Assembly (NCBI GenBank): GCA_903896545.1
Contig: CAITYF010000081.1
Location: forward strand, 1 to 32,081
DNA: 32,081 bases
Direction: 5' to 3'
Source: an uncultured Myxococcales bacterium
GTDB lineage: Bacteria > Myxococcota_A > UBA9042
A program made the translations under genes and the position numbers. The notes under the pieces are model-generated. The model searched no databases. It saw only the letters and a program-made list of their open reading frames with translations, and was not told the DNA's origin. Shown here one piece after another: positions 16,232-25,847 of the stretch (position 1 is the first letter of the stretch; the number at the start of each line of letters is the position of its first letter).

Positions 16232-17544
16232 ACGCGGTGGTGTCGCCGCGCCGCAATTTGACGGCTGGGCGCGTGCGCGTCGTGGGACGAAGGTCAGGCC
16301 TGGTCGCTGTACTGCTGGCAATCGCGTCGCTCTCGCCCTGCGTTGCTGCGGCACAACAATTCTCAGCGATCAGCCTGGAGTTGCCGCGCTGCATGGCAGC
16401 CGAGACCACGTTGAACTACGGCCTGTCCTTAAGCAGCACTGCGGGCCCGACCAGCGCGGCCGAAATGCAGCGTCGCGGCCTCAAACTGGATGCCGATGTC
16501 GATGGACGTCACGTCGCGGGCAGCATCGACATGCAAAAGAACCTGCTCACGTTCCCGATCACGCCCGGCGGCACGCGGCGCAAGATCAGGGTCCGAGCCG
16601 ACATCTCTGAAGGTGGCGTTGCAGTTCCCGGCGTACCCGCAGAGGTCGAGGTCATGGCGACCGTCATCCTGCGACCGCCACCGATCGTGGACATGGGCGA
16701 CGTCGATGCGGGGTGTGCCGCAGAGGCGCATTGCCGCCCTTTGGACCTGAACCCGAGCCAGGGCCTCTGGGACGGTGCCAAGCTGGTGTTTCGCCGCAAG
16801 GACGCAGCCGGTAGCGCGGAGTCGCGCGTGAATGTGTGGCTGAACGACGGTACGAAGGCGCAAAATGTCGGGGAGAAGGAGGCGACGATCGTCTGGTCCG
16901 CCCAGAAACACTTACAGGTTTGCATCCAACCCAAGGAGTGCGCGACGATCCCCGACAAGGACCTGCTCGTCGCGATCCGCATCGATGACCCGTGCGTGGC
17001 GCCCTTGCGCGAGGAATATTGCAGCCGGTCGCCTGGTTGCGCCAGCGATGTCTTCGCCGAAGTCGCTTTCGCGCTCAAAGCCAGCTGGCGTCCAAGTCCC
17101 TGGTGGACCTGCAACCGCGTTTGGGTCCTCTCGCTCCTGGCCGCTGCGCTGGTCGCGCTTATCGTTGTCGGCGTCGTGCGGCCGCACCGCTTCTCGCGCA
17201 CCGTATCCCTGCGCATCGCCAGCAAACAGAGCGAGCTCAAGCGCGCTTCGCTGCGCACCTTGCGCTCCTGCGTCGGTGGCCGCCACGGTTTCTACCGCGG
17301 CGCGGTGGTGTCGATCAACGGCGAAGGGCTGACCGTGCGCGCGAATCAGCCCAATATTGCGCAATTTCGCGCAGGTCCTGGCTCGCGCGTGGACCTCGTG
17401 GTGCGCGGCAGCCTGGAACGCCAGGAGCGCGGTGTCTTCAAGCCGGTGCAGTTGCCGGTCGGCAAGGGGGCCCCGCGCCTGATCCTCGAGCCCAATTGCG
17501 TTTATCGCGTGAATGGTGTTGTATACTTTGAGGTCTTCTTCTGA
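16228..17544 (+). CDS. Exported single-pass protein with Cys-rich ectodomain, paralog of 28543 product
   Basis: ATG 16228 overlaps the phosphatase stop. The 438-residue product has a signal peptide (VAVLLAIASLSPCVAAAQ) and a beta-rich ectodomain of about 230 residues, probably two immunoglobulin-like folds. It carries Cys pairs (GCAAEAHC, CIQPKEC, DPC, EYCSRSPGC). One transmembrane helix lies near residues 300-322 (WVLSLLAAALVALIVVGVV). The cytoplasmic tail of about 115 residues contains ELKRASLRTLRSCVGGRHGFYRG. The protein at 28543 repeats signal, ectodomain, helix and tail (NLARASYRSLRSLPGGRTGFYRS). The tail probably contacts the cytoplasmic NTPases. The next gene starts 22 bases later. Confidence 0.8.
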   Translation: MNAVVSPRRNLTAGRVRVVGRRSGLVAVLLAIASLSPCVAAAQQFSAISLELPRCMAAETTLNYGLSLSSTAGPTSAAEMQRRGLKLDADVDGRHVAGSIDMQKNLLTFPITPGGTRRKIRVRADISEGGVAVPGVPAEVEVMATVILRPPPIVDMGDVDAGCAAEAHCRPLDLNPSQGLWDGAKLVFRRKDAAGSAESRVNVWLNDGTKAQNVGEKEATIVWSAQKHLQVCIQPKECATIPDKDLLVAIRIDDPCVAPLREEYCSRSPGCASDVFAEVAFALKASWRPSPWWTCNRVWVLSLLAAALVALIVVGVVRPHRFSRTVSLRIASKQSELKRASLRTLRSCVGGRHGFYRGAVVSINGEGLTVRANQPNIAQFRAGPGSRVDLVVRGSLERQERGVFKPVQLPVGKGAPRLILEPNCVYRVNGVVYFEVFF

Positions 17545-17566
17545 CCGAAGCGAATCTGGGGGCAAC

Positions 17567-20500
17567 GTGGACGAGACTGTTGAGGCGACGGCTAAATCGT
17601 TTGTTCTGGGCGGCGATCGACTGGACGACATGCCCCCGACGTTCTTCATTGGCTTGGGCGGCACCGGCGGCCGGGTCGTCGACGTCCTGGCCACGCGCCT
17701 GAAGGCCGAGAAGAATTGGGACAAGCACAAGGACCTGATTCACTTCATCTCCGTCGATACGGATCGCGGCGAACTGGCGGAACTCGCCAAACACGGCCAG
17801 AGCACCAGCCCGATCGCAATTTCAGAGAAGCCCGCGCGCATCAAAGCCATTCGCGGCCTGACCCCGGGCATCGCGCGCAACGCGCGGGTCGCTGGCTGGG
17901 TACACGACTGGTACGTCTTTCGCGCCGCGACTACTCCTGGTGCAGGGCAGATCCGGCTGGAGTCGCGCTTCTCGCTCTACTGTCAACTTGCCGACGGACA
18001 GAGAAACAACTTCCGCAGCCTGTTGAGTGATCGATTGTCGCTCGCCCTGAGAGCGCGCAACGCCAACGCGGGCGACGATGCGGTCGTGCGCTTCTTCATC
18101 TACGGGTCCCTAGCGGGTGGCACGGGATCGGGGGCGAATCTCACCGTGGCTTATCTCTGCCAACGCCTCGCGCGGATGGCGGGGATTCCGGACGTCGGCA
18201 TTCAGGTCTTCGGTACTTTCTTCCTGCCATCGATATTCCGCTCGGTCGTACCTGGTCCCCTTGTCAATGCCGTGAACGCCAATGGCTACGCGGCTTTGAA
18301 AGAAATCGAACACTTCATGGCGTTGCGCTACAGAAAAAAGCCTGCCGAGGACCCGGTCGTGCGGGAAGAGTACGTGCACGATCCGGCTGCAACCCCAGGC
18401 AAGACCGTGGGCGAAGAGGACTATGTGCAGCAGCCGCCGTTCTCCTGGGTCTACCTCGTCGACCTCCCCGAAGGTAGGACCGTTGATCCCAAGGAGATTT
18501 ATCGGACCGTCGGTGAAATTGCCTTGTTGCAGCTCTTTACCCCCATTCTGCGCACTCAGAACAGCGCAGGCGACAATTTTGACCAGCTGCAAATGGCAGC
18601 GCGCGATGGCTTCTTCGCGATGCAGTACGGTTCGGTGGGCGCTGCGGTGGTCGAGTTTCCGCGCACGGCGCTGGTCAACTATTTTGCCCGGCGTTTGACG
18701 ATTGACGCGCTCAACCGCTTCGTCGTCGGCCGCGGTAGCGATGCGGAAGCTGACAACGCGGATGCGCTCACGGCAACCGAGGACTTCCGAAAGCTCTCAG
18801 AAACCGAACAGAATCGCCTGCTGGACGAGGCATTCTTGGAGTTCATCGACTCTGAAGCCCGGCGGGAGAAGGGCCCCCCCAGCAGAGCCGGCATCTTCAG
18901 TGAAATTGCCGCGATGAAGCCGACCGCCGAGCGCGATTTGGCCGCCGAATTCAGCAGCATCCTGAAATCCTGGTACGACGATTTTGACAGCAAGATCGCA
19001 ATTGCCGGGGTCGACGGGCCGAGCCTGAGCGAAGAAAATCCCACGCTCGACGGCTTTCATCGCAACCTCGTCGGGGATTTCAAGGTCGCCATGGCCACCA
19101 GCAAGGCGAAACTGGCACAGGTGGAGCGCGAGCTGCGGGATGGCGATTCGTTCGACAAGCTGTTCAACGGTGTTTCGCCGCTCATGCAGCGCTATTTCCT
19201 CGTGCACACCAACCAGCTCGGCGCGGCGATTCGCGACCGGATCGCGGCGGACCTGGCCGACGACAACGAGCGGGCGCGGGCGCTACAGTGGTGCCTGCTC
19301 CCTGGTCCTGACGGTGCCAACGACGGCCTCCTGCAACTCGCCTACGCGCCAGTGGATCCCGAACTCTACGATCCCGATAACAAGGAAATTCGCAAGCGCG
19401 TTCAGCAAGCCAACGCCGCGATGCGCAAGACTTTGGAGACTATCGGCAGTGGCCGGCGCGAGAAGGCATTTTCGGAAGCGCGGCAAGCGGTGATGAATCA
19501 GTTCAACAGTGACGTAGTCAACAACATCAAAGACGCGTTGGCGCGGCACTACTGGCGCGAAGTGACGGCGCTGTTGCGTAAAGAGATTGGCCGACGCCTC
19601 GACCTGTTCCGGAACACAGCCAAGGCGGCGATGGGCGCTGTGACTCGCCTGGAGACGGAAGCCAAACAGTCGCAGGCGAGTGGCGTTGCGCTCCCGCCCA
19701 TGCGCGAGAGCTTTGAAGGCGCTTCTGAAGGCACGACTGCTATCGCCGGAGGCAGCTTTCACCTTGGCACGGAAGTGTTTCTTGATCAGCGCGCTGGCCA
19801 GCGCCATTGGAACGCGGTGTTTGATTTGGCGATCCTGCCGTCGTTTGATCTGCAGCCGAACGTCCTCGCCGAAAAGATCAGCGACGCCCTCGCGAAGATG
19901 CTCAAGGCGCAGAGCGGCGGTGGCAAGGCGGTCGCGGGGTTGAAGGTCCTGACGGAAGTTGCCGTAGCGATCGACAATGATTTGCGCCAGCGAATGGCGA
20001 CATTTCTGGAGAACGGGTTCGACTTGCTCGGCGGCCTGGAGTTGGAGGCGCGAATTGTCGCGGCCAGGCAGCGCGGGGACTTGACGGCCGAGCGCGTCAA
20101 TGAAGTCCCGGACGCGGCGATTGAGCTGTATGTGGCGGACAAGGTCAAGTACGTCGCGCGGATGAGTGGCCCGTTGGCAAGGCTGGATCGCGGCCTCATT
20201 CCCGCCGCCGACCTCGAACCGTTCGAGCCGCATTTCTTCGGCATTCCCAAGACGGCTAAGGGAAAGGGCGGCAATCTTGCTGGCACGCCCGCGCCCGAAA
20301 TCGTCAAGAGCGCAATTCAGCGCGCAGTTGCAGGGTTTGAGGAAATCAAGGATTGGAACACCCCCGATGTCCTGACCGTATACCAAGGAATCCTTGGGTT
20401 GCCGCTCTACACGTGGCTCGATGTGACCCACGAGCTGGAACGATCCTACAAACACGAATCTGCCGATCCAGAGCGCAGCGTACCGATCCACACCGATCAA

Positions 20501-20947
20501 CGATATGAAACTACAGGCTTTCACGGCAACACCGGGCTCGGCCTGCCGAACCTGACCGTTGTCGAGCGGCAGGAATGGGAAGCGCGAAAAGCGGAAGCGG
20601 AGCGGCAGCGCCGGGTGGAGGTGCTTCTGCCGAGCATCGTGCGCCTGATGGCGGCTGAATTTGTTATCCAAGATGGTCCAGGCTATGTGACTGCGATGGA
20701 CGGCGAGAAGTCTCTGCTCGGCGCCACCCTCACCGCCGCCATCGACGCGCTTGCGGCACAGATGGCCGATCCAGATGTGGCAGATGCTTTCCTGGAATCG
20801 GCGGGTGCCCCGACGGAGGCGCAGTATCTCGCCGTTGAGAAATCGCTGAAGAGCGCGATGGCCAAAGCCAGTGTCGGCAAGCGCTCGGCGGATGTCGCGT
20901 CGGCGAAAGCCCTCCAGGCCGCCATCCCCAAAGCACGCGCACTGTAG
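17567..20947 (+). CDS. Large tubulin-like GTPase (Tubulin_2 type)
   Basis: The 1126-residue cytoplasmic protein has a tubulin/FtsZ-type nucleotide-binding region. FFIGLGGTGGRVVD (GLGGTGG at residues 29-35) is a Rossmann-like start, HFISVDTD ends the next strand, and GSLAGGTGSGAN near residues 182-192 is the tubulin signature loop GGTGSG that binds GTP phosphates. The rest is long and mainly helical (residues 400-1126), as in bacterial Tubulin_2 proteins, which are much longer than FtsZ. GTG 17567 was chosen over an earlier GTG that overlaps the previous gene; ATG 17630 just before the G-loop is another option. It probably forms GTP-dependent polymers or assemblies at the membrane with the next two gene products. 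Confidence 0.88.
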   Translation: MDETVEATAKSFVLGGDRLDDMPPTFFIGLGGTGGRVVDVLATRLKAEKNWDKHKDLIHFISVDTDRGELAELAKHGQSTSPIAISEKPARIKAIRGLTPGIARNARVAGWVHDWYVFRAATTPGAGQIRLESRFSLYCQLADGQRNNFRSLLSDRLSLALRARNANAGDDAVVRFFIYGSLAGGTGSGANLTVAYLCQRLARMAGIPDVGIQVFGTFFLPSIFRSVVPGPLVNAVNANGYAALKEIEHFMALRYRKKPAEDPVVREEYVHDPAATPGKTVGEEDYVQQPPFSWVYLVDLPEGRTVDPKEIYRTVGEIALLQLFTPILRTQNSAGDNFDQLQMAARDGFFAMQYGSVGAAVVEFPRTALVNYFARRLTIDALNRFVVGRGSDAEADNADALTATEDFRKLSETEQNRLLDEAFLEFIDSEARREKGPPSRAGIFSEIAAMKPTAERDLAAEFSSILKSWYDDFDSKIAIAGVDGPSLSEENPTLDGFHRNLVGDFKVAMATSKAKLAQVERELRDGDSFDKLFNGVSPLMQRYFLVHTNQLGAAIRDRIAADLADDNERARALQWCLLPGPDGANDGLLQLAYAPVDPELYDPDNKEIRKRVQQANAAMRKTLETIGSGRREKAFSEARQAVMNQFNSDVVNNIKDALARHYWREVTALLRKEIGRRLDLFRNTAKAAMGAVTRLETEAKQSQASGVALPPMRESFEGASEGTTAIAGGSFHLGTEVFLDQRAGQRHWNAVFDLAILPSFDLQPNVLAEKISDALAKMLKAQSGGGKAVAGLKVLTEVAVAIDNDLRQRMATFLENGFDLLGGLELEARIVAARQRGDLTAERVNEVPDAAIELYVADKVKYVARMSGPLARLDRGLIPAADLEPFEPHFFGIPKTAKGKGGNLAGTPAPEIVKSAIQRAVAGFEEIKDWNTPDVLTVYQGILGLPLYTWLDVTHELERSYKHESADPERSVPIHTDQRYETTGFHGNTGLGLPNLTVVERQEWEARKAEAERQRRVEVLLPSIVRLMAAEFVIQDGPGYVTAMDGEKSLLGATLTAAIDALAAQMADPDVADAFLESAGAPTEAQYLAVEKSLKSAMAKASVGKRSADVASAKALQAAIPKARAL

Positions 20948-20958
20948 AGGTCGGGCTG

Positions 20959-22959
20959 ATGGCGGCGATCGGCATCCAGGTTCTCTACGACGGCGAGGAG
21001 CTTGCGAAGCGCTTTGCCGAGTTGGATCCCAAGTTGACTCCTGCCCTCGGCGTGTGGCTCGCGCGCTATGAGGATACCCGCGCTTTTGACCGCACGCTGG
21101 CGACGCAACTCACCGAGATCAGCGCGAGTCCGGCCCTGCCGAGCGAGTATGTGAGCCTGATTGTCGGCACCGATCCCGCCGTGCTGACGACGATGCTTGA
21201 GCGGACGCAGGCCGTCGGCGCCCATCAGAATTGGGTGCCGTACGCGACGGTCTTGATCGCGGGTGAAGTGATCGGGCCCGTCGCCGCGGCCGGCAACCAG
21301 CTGGCGATCGCGGTCCCCAGCCATTCCGGGGGCGTGCCGCTCGGTCGGGCCGCGGCTGAGCGCATGAAGTGCGACTGGGTGGCGTTTCTCGTGGAAATGT
21401 GCCGTGGCACGAACGGACTCGGGCGCTGGGACGAATGGTTCAACGTCCATGCGCCCGCAGCGACTGCTGGCGCCGAAGTGCGGCACGGTGCCATCCGCGG
21501 CTTGATTGAGCGCACCACTTTTCAACCGCAGACGATCCTGCGGCGACTCTCGGAAAACATGGCTGCCAGAGTGGCAGACGAGCTGTGCAACGGCGGAGAC
21601 GGCATCAACGCCCCCCGGGGCGTTCAAGCGTTTTCAGCAAAAGACGAGGAGCGCGCCCAAGCTTTTGCGTTCGTGCCCGCGTTGGCAGAAACCACGACGC
21701 AGTTTGTCTGCGGATCCGATATCGAGTATTTTCACCTCGAGAATGCCGAGGCACGTCGCCACAGGAAACTCACGCAGTTGCCCGCCGCGATTGCCTCTCA
21801 AGTTGTTGTGTCTATTGGTAAATTGCAGAATGACGAGATCAAGTGGCAGGCCAAGTTTCGTCGCGATGTGGACGGTCATCTGCACCGCCATTCGATTGCG
21901 GGCTTGCCAAATTTGCTACAGATTCTGGAGCGCGAGCGGAACTTGATCGAGAGCGTGCAAGCTTCAGGCTCGACGGCCAACAGGGATCCGTCCTTGCCGT
22001 CGCTCGCGGGGATCGCCGCCGCGCACGCCGCCTGGGCGGAGGCAATTGACACCCGTGAGCCGGCGGCCGCGAGCCTCCTCGGCTTGTCTGCTTGGTTGGC
22101 GATCCTGACTGGGCTGGCGACCGCGATCGGCGTACGCGCTTTGGATGTGCGTCTCGCCCCTGTCACGAGCCATCCTGCGGCGCCGAATCCGGCGGTCCCG
22201 GGCAGTTGGCTGGGGGGACACGCGGCGTCATTCGGCTTTGAACTCGGGGCCCTGGTGAGCGTCGCGGCGGTCGTCGTGCTGCACGCGTTGGGCAGAAGGT
22301 TCAGCATCTCCCGCGCGCAGCAAAGGCGGGCTGAGTTGGACGAGGTCGTCGAGACTTGGCAGAGCGACGCCCAGACGGCCGTGCAAAACGTCGTGAACGC
22401 TGTCGTCGCACGCCACAGGCAACGGAGTCGCGAGTTCCGGCTGCTGACCATCGCAGCTGAGGAGGCGCGCGTGAAATGCGTCGCAACCGCACTCCGTGAA
22501 AACGCCCTGAAACTGAAGAATCAGGCGCCCCCGGCGCGCGACGCGATTCCGCCTGCGAAGTTCTACGCGGAAGCTGCCCAAACCGCGCACACCTCGGAGC
22601 TGATCGCCACCTTGCGTGACCAGTTGGGAGCGTCGAGCTGGCGAACGCACCTGGACTTCATGGACCCGCGGCGAATTCTCGCGCTGTGTCAGGCATCCTA
22701 CGGTGACTTTCGCGACGGCACCTTCCTGCAGAAGCATCAGGAACTGCTGCCGCACATTGTCGAAGCGGTGAGCGTGCGCGCGCGGGCGTCCCGGGATCGT
22801 TTGGCGCAGCTTTCCGGCGGCGCGCAAGGCCAATGGCTCCTTGCCGTGCCCGTCGGGACGGACGTCGAGTCGCATTTGTTCGACGCAGCGGAGAAGACCT
22901 ACACCCAGGAATCGGTGTACGTCGCGTTCATCAGCTCCGCAACGAAGCGCACCCCATGA
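20959..22959 (+). CDS. Large two-helix membrane protein of unknown family
   Basis: The 666-residue product starts at ATG 20959, 11 bases after the tubulin-like gene, with GAGG upstream. The N-terminal 370 residues are soluble and mixed alpha/beta (IGIQVLYDGEELAKRF, YVSLIVGTDPAVL, CDWVAFLVEMCRG). Two hydrophobic helices follow at about residues 375-396 and 421-442. A helical, charged C-terminal domain (EVVETWQSDAQTAV, FRLLTIAAEEARVK) comes last. Both soluble domains should be cytoplasmic with a hairpin in the membrane. No family is recognised. Its fixed place between the tubulin-like and helicase-like genes suggests that it links the two at the membrane. Confidence 0.8.
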   Translation: MAAIGIQVLYDGEELAKRFAELDPKLTPALGVWLARYEDTRAFDRTLATQLTEISASPALPSEYVSLIVGTDPAVLTTMLERTQAVGAHQNWVPYATVLIAGEVIGPVAAAGNQLAIAVPSHSGGVPLGRAAAERMKCDWVAFLVEMCRGTNGLGRWDEWFNVHAPAATAGAEVRHGAIRGLIERTTFQPQTILRRLSENMAARVADELCNGGDGINAPRGVQAFSAKDEERAQAFAFVPALAETTTQFVCGSDIEYFHLENAEARRHRKLTQLPAAIASQVVVSIGKLQNDEIKWQAKFRRDVDGHLHRHSIAGLPNLLQILERERNLIESVQASGSTANRDPSLPSLAGIAAAHAAWAEAIDTREPAAASLLGLSAWLAILTGLATAIGVRALDVRLAPVTSHPAAPNPAVPGSWLGGHAASFGFELGALVSVAAVVVLHALGRRFSISRAQQRRAELDEVVETWQSDAQTAVQNVVNAVVARHRQRSREFRLLTIAAEEARVKCVATALRENALKLKNQAPPARDAIPPAKFYAEAAQTAHTSELIATLRDQLGASSWRTHLDFMDPRRILALCQASYGDFRDGTFLQKHQELLPHIVEAVSVRARASRDRLAQLSGGAQGQWLLAVPVGTDVESHLFDAAEKTYTQESVYVAFISSATKRTP

Positions 22960-25808
22960 GCGCCGCCGGCCTCCTCCTCCGCCTCTGCGCTTACGTCCTG
23001 GTCGGCTGGTCCGCGTGGGTGCTCTCCGTCCGCGTGGGGCCGTCCTGGCTGCGGCGCGGCGAGGGGCCGCTCTGGATGCTTGCCACCGTGCCAGCGGTAG
23101 CCGCAGCGATCGCCGCGCTCGTCGCTGGTCCGGACGCGAGTTGGGTCGTATTCCTGCGGTTTCGGGCCGCAGAAGAGGACGGTTTTCACTGGTTGTTGGT
23201 CGGCAGCCTCGCCGGCCTGTGCACCTACGCGGCGCTGCGCATCGCGATTGGCGCAACCCGCGAGAAATGGCCGTTTTGGCGGCCGTTCTTCCTCTCGGTC
23301 GGCGCGCTTCCGGACGGATCCTCGCTGCGGGACTTGTGGAATACGGGCAGCTTGGCCAGTCTCGTTCTGCTCTTCCTTGTGATTGCGGTGGGGTTTTTCG
23401 GCAGCGTCGAACACGTCGGCGGGGTGTTTCCGATCACCTGGGGGCTGAGTACCTCCGCGATGTTGTGCATGGGGTTGGCGTACATTCACCCGCGCGAACC
23501 CAGCCGATTATTGGAGGGCGACGGGACGGACGCTGAACTCGATCGCTTGGCCACGAGGCCGGTGCTCGATCGGATCCAGCCGCTGGTGCATTGGCTCCGG
23601 GCTGCAGGACCGTTGCGCATCGCCGACACACGTGACCACAGCGCCGGACCGGTGGATGCCAGCGGCCTCTGGGGTTTTCAGCTTGACGGGCTTGCCGCCC
23701 TGGACGCGAGCCCAAACATCGCCGTGACGGGCCCCGCGGGCGCCGGACGTAGCACGCTCGCGTTCTTGCTGGCGTCCGCACAGGTGGTCGGGCGCGGGAC
23801 TACGGCGCTCCTCGTCGTGAGTTCAGAAGCACGCGTGCGCGATCTGATGCGGGTGATCCGGGCCGCCCAGGCGCGCTGGGTGGATGCAGGCATCCTGACG
23901 GTCCAAAGTGGCCCCGATGGCGGTCGCGCAGATGTCTGGGTCGCGACGAGCCGCCAGGTCGTGGAGCACCTGGATCTGTATCTTGGCGGGCAACACGAGG
24001 CCAGGCACCGGTTCCTCGATAGGGTCGGCATTGTTTGCTTCGATGACGTCGAGGACTTTTCCGGGCCGATGATGCTGGAGCAGCGCTACCTCCTGTTTCG
24101 CATCGAAGCGGTGGCGGGTATCGAGCAGGAGTTCAAGCGCGTCATCGTCGGTGGGCTTGCCGATACCCCGATGTTGGAGGCCTCCAAGAACATCGCCGCG
24201 GCGGAGAACTTTATCCTGATCTCCGGCTGGGACAGCGGATTGGGGCCTACCCGGCCGGTGGTGCGCTACAAGTTCGACTGGGAGAGGGTCTCCTGGCAGC
24301 AGTTCAACCGACCGGTAGGAGTGCCGGCGCTGATCGCTGGCGTGGAGCATTACTCTTCGCGGCGCGAAACACGCGCCATGGCGTTCGATGCGCGGCTACA
24401 ACTCGCACCCGCGGTCACGACCTGGGCGAGACGCCATGGCGCGGTCGTCGAAGTGCTTCCGACGGATGAAGTCACTCTCGTGCGTGTCGACGGCACCAAT
24501 GCCAGTGAGTTGCTCGCACGCGGTCGCCATTACCACCCTAGTGATGATCAGTCTGCGGTGGAACTCCTTGTATTTGCCAACGATCCGATGTCGCGCTGGC
24601 TGGAGATAAGATGGGACAAAATGCCTGCAGCGTGGCCATCGGAGCTGCGACTTGATCGCTACCCGCGCGTGCTGGCCAGCCTGCCGGGCCACGGCCTTGC
24701 GGTGCGCGGCGCGCTGGTGATCGCTCGTCACCATCTGCGGGCGGCGATGTCCGTCGGTCCGCAGAGCCTCGACCGTTTGAATTACGTGTTCTCGCCCGGC
24801 GTCGTCGAGGGGTTCATCCGGGAAGCCGGTGAACACGTGGAGCACCTCGGCATTTGGCGCGCGGTACAAATCAGCGCATCGAAGGTGGAGAACCCGCACT
24901 TTCAGGGCGAAGTTGCGCCGGCTCACACGCTCATGGAAGCTGTCTGTTTGCACACCGGAGCCGGGGCGCAAGTTGACGAGTTGCCGCTCGTCGCGCAGTT
25001 GCACGCTCCGGCTGAAGGACGGACCCGGCGAATGGCCGCAGAAATCGTGAACTACGAGGCACCGATCCGCTGCGTCGTCTCGTTGGATGGCAGCCGCTAC
25101 GAGGTGATGCCCGACGAGGGCCGGGGCGATCCGCATCGGGTCATCAATCTCGTCGACGATGCTCGTCAGACGGCCCCGATCCGCAGACTCAAGTTTCAGC
25201 TGGGTGAGTCGCGGGGTGGCCAGGAGACGATTCAGTTCGCCGGTTCCAGTCAAGTCCGCAGCCAGCGCTATCAGGCTCGCGTGCATCTCGCGCAGAGCGG
25301 CGTGCACGTGTTCAACTACCTCCCTGACGGCGACCGGATGCGCCTGCGCCGCGAGAATACCGTCCTACTGGAGCGCACGATCGTCGATGACCGCCTCCAG
25401 ACTGACGCGTGGGTCATCCGCTTCGACTCTGTAACAGAGACGGTGTTGCACACGCTGACCCATATCCTGCGGGATTCAATCGACTACTTCTTCATGGGCG
25501 GCTCGACGTTCCTCGGCGTCAGCTACCAGATGAATCTGGGCGGCGAACCGGCGCTGGTCTTCTACGAGCGAGCCGTCGGCGGCAACGGCTGTTTGGACAC
25601 CGTCCGCCCGCGCGAGGATCTGGAATGCATGCTGGCCAACGCGAAACGTTTACTCAACGATTGCCCGGGGCTACGCTCAGATGTCGCTGAGCACGCGTGC
25701 GGGATCTGCTGCAGGAGCGTGAGTTGCACGCTCGAGGAGCATAACAGTATGCTCGACGCCATCGCGACGGCGAAGTGGCTCGAAGGCTTTGGGAAGCGGC
25801 TCGGGTAG
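22956..25808 (+). CDS. Membrane-anchored degenerate MrfA/YprA-type helicase with DUF1998-like C-terminus
   Basis: ATG 22956 overlaps the previous stop. The 950-residue protein begins with five hydrophobic helices (to about residue 177). A region from about 238 then follows the order of SF2 helicases of the MrfA/YprA group: a Q-motif-like stretch FQLDGLAALD, motif I GPAGAGRST (259-267), motif Ia-like ALLVVSSEARVRDLM, motif II FDDVED (362-367) in place of DExH, followed by FSG and RYLLFRIEAV, and a motif III-like VGGLADTP. The C-terminus resembles DUF1998: THILRDSIDYFF, ALVFYERAVGGNG and a Cys cluster ending CGICCRSVSC. The motif I Lys is Arg265 and motif II lacks Glu and His in the usual places, so helicase activity is doubtful. 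A membrane-tethered form is unusual. Confidence 0.78.
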   Translation: MSAAGLLLRLCAYVLVGWSAWVLSVRVGPSWLRRGEGPLWMLATVPAVAAAIAALVAGPDASWVVFLRFRAAEEDGFHWLLVGSLAGLCTYAALRIAIGATREKWPFWRPFFLSVGALPDGSSLRDLWNTGSLASLVLLFLVIAVGFFGSVEHVGGVFPITWGLSTSAMLCMGLAYIHPREPSRLLEGDGTDAELDRLATRPVLDRIQPLVHWLRAAGPLRIADTRDHSAGPVDASGLWGFQLDGLAALDASPNIAVTGPAGAGRSTLAFLLASAQVVGRGTTALLVVSSEARVRDLMRVIRAAQARWVDAGILTVQSGPDGGRADVWVATSRQVVEHLDLYLGGQHEARHRFLDRVGIVCFDDVEDFSGPMMLEQRYLLFRIEAVAGIEQEFKRVIVGGLADTPMLEASKNIAAAENFILISGWDSGLGPTRPVVRYKFDWERVSWQQFNRPVGVPALIAGVEHYSSRRETRAMAFDARLQLAPAVTTWARRHGAVVEVLPTDEVTLVRVDGTNASELLARGRHYHPSDDQSAVELLVFANDPMSRWLEIRWDKMPAAWPSELRLDRYPRVLASLPGHGLAVRGALVIARHHLRAAMSVGPQSLDRLNYVFSPGVVEGFIREAGEHVEHLGIWRAVQISASKVENPHFQGEVAPAHTLMEAVCLHTGAGAQVDELPLVAQLHAPAEGRTRRMAAEIVNYEAPIRCVVSLDGSRYEVMPDEGRGDPHRVINLVDDARQTAPIRRLKFQLGESRGGQETIQFAGSSQVRSQRYQARVHLAQSGVHVFNYLPDGDRMRLRRENTVLLERTIVDDRLQTDAWVIRFDSVTETVLHTLTHILRDSIDYFFMGGSTFLGVSYQMNLGGEPALVFYERAVGGNGCLDTVRPREDLECMLANAKRLLNDCPGLRSDVAEHACGICCRSVSCTLEEHNSMLDAIATAKWLEGFGKRLG

Positions 25809-25847
25809 CTTCGGCGCCGACACCCGCGATGGAACCTGGCAGGAGCG

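Noticed and set aside
19283..20671. 462-residue open frame on the minus strand
   Set aside because: It lies wholly inside the tubulin-like gene and has the Arg/Gln/His-rich composition of an antisense shadow.
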